Positions 61,252-64,000 of a DNA stretch of 64,000 nucleotides are shown one piece after another. The notes below the pieces were generated by a model. That model made no database searches. It was not told where the DNA came from and saw only the letters and a program-made list of their open reading frames with translations. The stretch's first letter is position 1. Each line of letters begins with the position of its first letter. Both the position numbers and the translations under genes were made by a program. The DNA is taken from NCBI GenBank assembly GCA_028820635.1, contig JAPPIG010000004.1, positions 1 through 64,000 on the forward strand. The letters are read 5' to 3'. The DNA comes from Candidatus Poribacteria bacterium. Lineage in GTDB: Bacteria > Poribacteria > WGA-4E > WGA-3G.

Positions 61252-63399
61252 ATGAAACATAAAAACAACATAATTATTTCCACTTTAGTACTAATTTTTT
61301 CCATGATAGTTGTCCTAAACACTTGGGCAGAAGAAACACTCTCAAAGGATGAAAAACGGTTCGACCTTGATGGGAATGGTGAACTTAGCACATCTGAAAA
61401 GGAACTCATGGTAAGAGTCGTGAGGATAGAAAATGCCAGAGATGTCCAATTCAGTGAGAACGAAATTCGTGAAATGGTCAGTGGCAGACGTGACCAACCT
61501 CGCGGGAGGGGCGGATTTAGCAGAGGACGCGGTTCAAGAGAACCATCGGGACCACGTCTGAATCCAGAACAGGTCGAATTTAAGGATGGCACAGCGACAA
61601 TACCTGATCGGGAAACTTTCAAAAAGTTGTCATATCAGGGAACAGAGGTCCGTATTGACACTCAACTTGCTGGAATTGAGTTTGTAAAAATTCAGGTTGA
61701 AAATACCCATACACAGAATCCACAACTTTATTTTATGAACACAAAGACACACCGTTCTCATGGAAGTTTCATGCAGGCTGCTGGTTTAGGTAGAGGTCAA
61801 GGACAGATGCGGGGCGTGCTTAGCTACCGTCCACTTTTTACCGCACCAAACGGTGAACCCGGGGTTTACACTTTTGAGTTTAATCCAAGCGATGCTTTTC
61901 CGTTTGAAAAAATTAAACTTGTGCACGACCTGCTTGTAGCAAAAATGCCAATACTCAAAAACAGGTTAGGATATTGTCCGTTGTGGGGTGCAATTAATAT
62001 TTATAACCGTGAGAAGACGTTATATGACAAGGCTGAATTTCCAGTCTATTTTGAGGACGACCTTTACGCGAATGTTGGCTACCTTCCACTAAATCAGGTT
62101 GAGTCGTATGGTCGGCTGCGTGTGCTGGAAGCAAACGAACGTCCTACACCACGCGACATTGTAATATGCAAGACGTTACCAAACGAGATGTCACGCGTTG
62201 CAGGAATTATTACAGGTGTAAGGCAAACACCGCTTTCACATGTCAATCTACGTGCCATTCAAGACAAAGTGCCAAACGCATTCATTACCAAGGCGTGGGA
62301 AAACAGATTAATTGCACCACTCATCGGAAAATATGTCTACTACAAGGTAAACGCAGATGGTTTTGAAATTAGAGAGGCAACACGTAAAGAGGTAGAAACT
62401 CATTTTGCAGATTTACGTCCCGCTAAAATACAGAAACCTACACGCGATCTGTCTATTAAAAAGATATTACCGCTTGATGAAATTGGATTCACAGACTCCT
62501 CAAGTTTCGGGGTAAAAACAGCCAACGTTGCAACACTAAGGACGTTTGGATTTTCTGAGGGCACAGTCCCAGACGGATTTGGAGTGCCGTTCTATTTTTA
62601 TGATGAATTCATGAAGCATAATGGCTTCTATAAAAAGATTGAGGCACTACTCAAGGATCCTGATTTTCAAAATTCACATGACACGAAGGAAGCGGAACTA
62701 ATAAAACTTAGGACAAAAATTGAGACGGGAAAAATGCCAAAGTGGATGATGCGTGCATTTTCGGATTTACAAAATTCATTCCCAGACGGAACTTCTCTCC
62801 GATGTCGCTCCAGCACAAATAACGAAGATTTACCTGGGTTTAGCGGTGCGGGTTTATATGATTCCTTCACACACAATCCAGACGAAGGACATCTATCAAA
62901 GTCAATCAAACAAGTGTATGCAAGCCTCTGGAATTTCCGAGCATTTGAAGCGCGCGATTTCTTTCGTATTGACCATTTAACTACGGCTATGGGTGTGCTT
63001 GTACATCCAAATTTTGAAAATGAAACGGCAAATGGCGTTGCTGTAACCGATGATGTCGTGTATCAAACTGAGGGAAATTACTATCTCAATACACAGGTAG
63101 GTGAAAACCTTGTAACGAATCCAGAAGATCAATCCATTCCAGAAGAGATTTTGTTGGATTGGTGGGATAGCAATAACTATAGGGTTGTGTCAACTTCTAA
63201 TCGGACCACAGATGGCAAACAAATTCTGACGGACAAGTATCTGCGCGAACTGAATCTTTATCTTGGTACGGTCCACAACAAATTTAGTCAGTTATACGGT
63301 GCTTCATCCCAAACGAAAGACTTTGCTATGGAGATTGAGTTCAAGATTACGAAAGATGGTAAAATATCAATCAAACAGGCACGACCTTGGGGACAGTAG
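61252..63399 (+). CDS. Secreted PEP/pyruvate-dikinase-like protein with glucan-water-dikinase domain order
   Basis: The ATG at 61252 follows TGAGGAAAA and gives 715 residues. It has a clear signal peptide (about 1-27, LIFSMIVVLNTWAEE), an EF-hand-like loop (DLDGNGELSTSEKE, about 39-52), an Arg/Gly-rich stretch (about 78-97) and a beta-rich domain (about 110-270). A phosphohistidine segment follows (RQTPLSHVNLRAIQDKVPNA, His near 332), then a C-terminal ATP-grasp-like domain (SLRCRSSTNNEDLPGFSGAG, about 514-533; ending ISIKQARPWG). His domain before nucleotide domain is the glucan water dikinase order. Export is unexpected for an ATP-using enzyme, so its phosphate source or role is unclear. 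Confidence 0.75.
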   Translation: MKHKNNIIISTLVLIFSMIVVLNTWAEETLSKDEKRFDLDGNGELSTSEKELMVRVVRIENARDVQFSENEIREMVSGRRDQPRGRGGFSRGRGSREPSGPRLNPEQVEFKDGTATIPDRETFKKLSYQGTEVRIDTQLAGIEFVKIQVENTHTQNPQLYFMNTKTHRSHGSFMQAAGLGRGQGQMRGVLSYRPLFTAPNGEPGVYTFEFNPSDAFPFEKIKLVHDLLVAKMPILKNRLGYCPLWGAINIYNREKTLYDKAEFPVYFEDDLYANVGYLPLNQVESYGRLRVLEANERPTPRDIVICKTLPNEMSRVAGIITGVRQTPLSHVNLRAIQDKVPNAFITKAWENRLIAPLIGKYVYYKVNADGFEIREATRKEVETHFADLRPAKIQKPTRDLSIKKILPLDEIGFTDSSSFGVKTANVATLRTFGFSEGTVPDGFGVPFYFYDEFMKHNGFYKKIEALLKDPDFQNSHDTKEAELIKLRTKIETGKMPKWMMRAFSDLQNSFPDGTSLRCRSSTNNEDLPGFSGAGLYDSFTHNPDEGHLSKSIKQVYASLWNFRAFEARDFFRIDHLTTAMGVLVHPNFENETANGVAVTDDVVYQTEGNYYLNTQVGENLVTNPEDQSIPEEILLDWWDSNNYRVVSTSNRTTDGKQILTDKYLRELNLYLGTVHNKFSQLYGASSQTKDFAMEIEFKITKDGKISIKQARPWGQ

Positions 63400-63417
63400 G
63401 TTGTGAATCTATGCTGA

Positions 63418-64000
63418 TTATAAATCGTCAAGTGGAAATTTCTCAGTTATAAGCATAAGAGGATGCCCGTTAGAAACAATTCTATAGGTGCGACTGAGAA
63501 AAGGTTGTCCCTCAAAATGTGCAATGCTACTTGGCAATCCGGTTGCTTGTTCAACACCCCACCAAAGCAAATCACGACGGGTTTCCAATTGGTTGTGTTG
63601 TAAAAGGGTTCCTAAACCCTTTATTCCAGCTTCAAGTCCCTCTACAACGCTTTGAGGTAAACGTTCATGAACAATCTGTGACACCGCATAAGCATGGATT
63701 TTCGGAGTTTGATTTTCTGTGGAAGGTGTCTGCAGAACCACTTCTCGTGCGATAATATTACCGCCTGTTGGGAGGTCAAGCCAGAAGTGTTTGTTATGAA
63801 GTGTCCGTCTTGCTTGGTATAATAGGACTACTTGCATCGGTGACAACTTATATGCTTCAATAAAACGTGTAACGGTTCCATCTGCAACAAGTAAAGCTCG
63901 GTGAAATGGTGTTAGTCGAGAAAGACTTATGTCCTTCAAAGCAGCAGGTCTATTGGATTGCGCGACAAATAACTCTTTTACACGTTTATTGACAAAGGTA
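63418..64000 (-). CDS. Chorismate-lyase-like (DUF98/UbiC-fold) protein, 5' end beyond the window
   Basis: The readable frame has no stop between 63418 and 64000, so the gene continues past the right edge; the apparent start at 63939 is TTG inside it. Segments seen are SRLTPFHRALLVADGTVTRF, REVVLQTPSTENQTPKIHAY, HERLPQSVVEGLEAGIKGLG and SRTYRIVSNGHPLMLITEKF. These fit the DUF98/chorismate pyruvate-lyase-like fold, which removes pyruvate from chorismate to give 4-hydroxybenzoate in some members. Whether this member is active is not certain. Chorismate is made by AroC, encoded at 15.7 kb, but the genes are far apart. Confidence 0.7.
   Translation of the reverse strand, partial: TFVNKRVKELFVAQSNRPAALKDISLSRLTPFHRALLVADGTVTRFIEAYKLSPMQVVLLYQARRTLHNKHFWLDLPTGGNIIAREVVLQTPSTENQTPKIHAYAVSQIVHERLPQSVVEGLEAGIKGLGTLLQHNQLETRRDLLWWGVEQATGLPSSIAHFEGQPFLSRTYRIVSNGHPLMLITEKFPLDDL

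Noticed and set aside
63418..63939. Complete gene starting at 63939
   Set aside because: The codon at 63939 is TTG within an open frame that continues to the window edge, so the gene is truncated by the window.

Overview
The window looks like chromosomal DNA from a secretion-rich, carbohydrate-active environmental Gram-negative bacterium. It has outer-membrane functions (a LolA-like carrier, lipoproteins, a beta-barrel candidate). It also has three Gfo/Idh/MocA oxidoreductases, a phytanoyl-CoA-dioxygenase-like protein, a sialidase, two LamG-fold and two C-type-lectin secreted proteins, DUF2851 and DUF6785 proteins, and many short interspersed palindromic repeats of the form TGTAGGAG-hairpin. 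That mix fits the candidate phylum Poribacteria or a close relative. This is inference from gene content; no rRNA, tRNA or ribosomal protein gene is visible to confirm it. No CRISPR array, prophage or complete insertion sequence was seen.

Layout. 0-3.4 kb: orphan beta-class DNA methyltransferase, Eis-like acetyltransferase and a zinc-free MDR dehydrogenase (all minus). 3.6-9.2 kb (plus): an ECF-like sigma factor with an apparently duplicated region 4, three small membrane-anchored proteins (the first two genes preceded by hairpins next to their Shine-Dalgarno sites), a bacterial STT3-type oligosaccharyltransferase homologue with a changed WWDYG motif, and a methyltransferase. 9.4-14 kb (minus): a CHAD domain split over two overlapping ORFs, a ROK sugar kinase, a divergent VTC/CYTH-like protein and an epimerase; this reads as a candidate polyphosphate locus. 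14.2-17.7 kb (minus): mgtE, aroC and two small secreted or lipidated proteins. 18.3-21.1 kb: M50B-like protease, small membrane protein, DUF6785 transporter-like protein. 21.2-23.5 kb: repeat field and a two-gene secreted-protein operon with a structured leader.

23.8-27.1 kb (plus): pyrD and pyrB, with an Rpn-type nuclease gene between them; PyrB carries a C-terminal zinc domain like that of PyrI. 27.2-30 kb (minus): paired C-type-lectin proteins. 30.9-34 kb (plus): second ECF sigma factor, an FHA-like partner, a TPR-peptidase and a CvpA-like protein. 34-40.5 kb: SGNH esterase, thiE, DUF2851, methyltransferase, LamG protein, sialidase and a small protein. 40.6-52.5 kb (minus): dioxygenase and Gfo/Idh pair; an export operon (adaptor, MacB-type permease, SDR, Ycf48-like); an operon of S10 carboxypeptidase, Gfo/Idh, GNAT and aldo-keto reductase.

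52.7-60.1 kb (plus): Gfo/Idh, a lipoprotein, three copies of an unrecognised membrane-protein family, a beta-barrel candidate, an MNT-HEPN fusion, then LolA-like, YidD and TPR genes that overlap or abut. 60.2-64 kb: LamG protein, a secreted protein with glucan-water-dikinase-like domain order, and a chorismate-lyase-like gene cut by the window edge.

The points most worth a second look are the secreted dikinase-like protein, the candidate polyphosphate locus with its split CHAD, the divergent STT3, the PyrB/PyrI zinc-domain fusion, the YidD gene whose N-terminus is encoded by an interspersed repeat, and the repeat family itself, whose hairpin arms covary between copies. All homology calls come from reading motifs; no database search was run.
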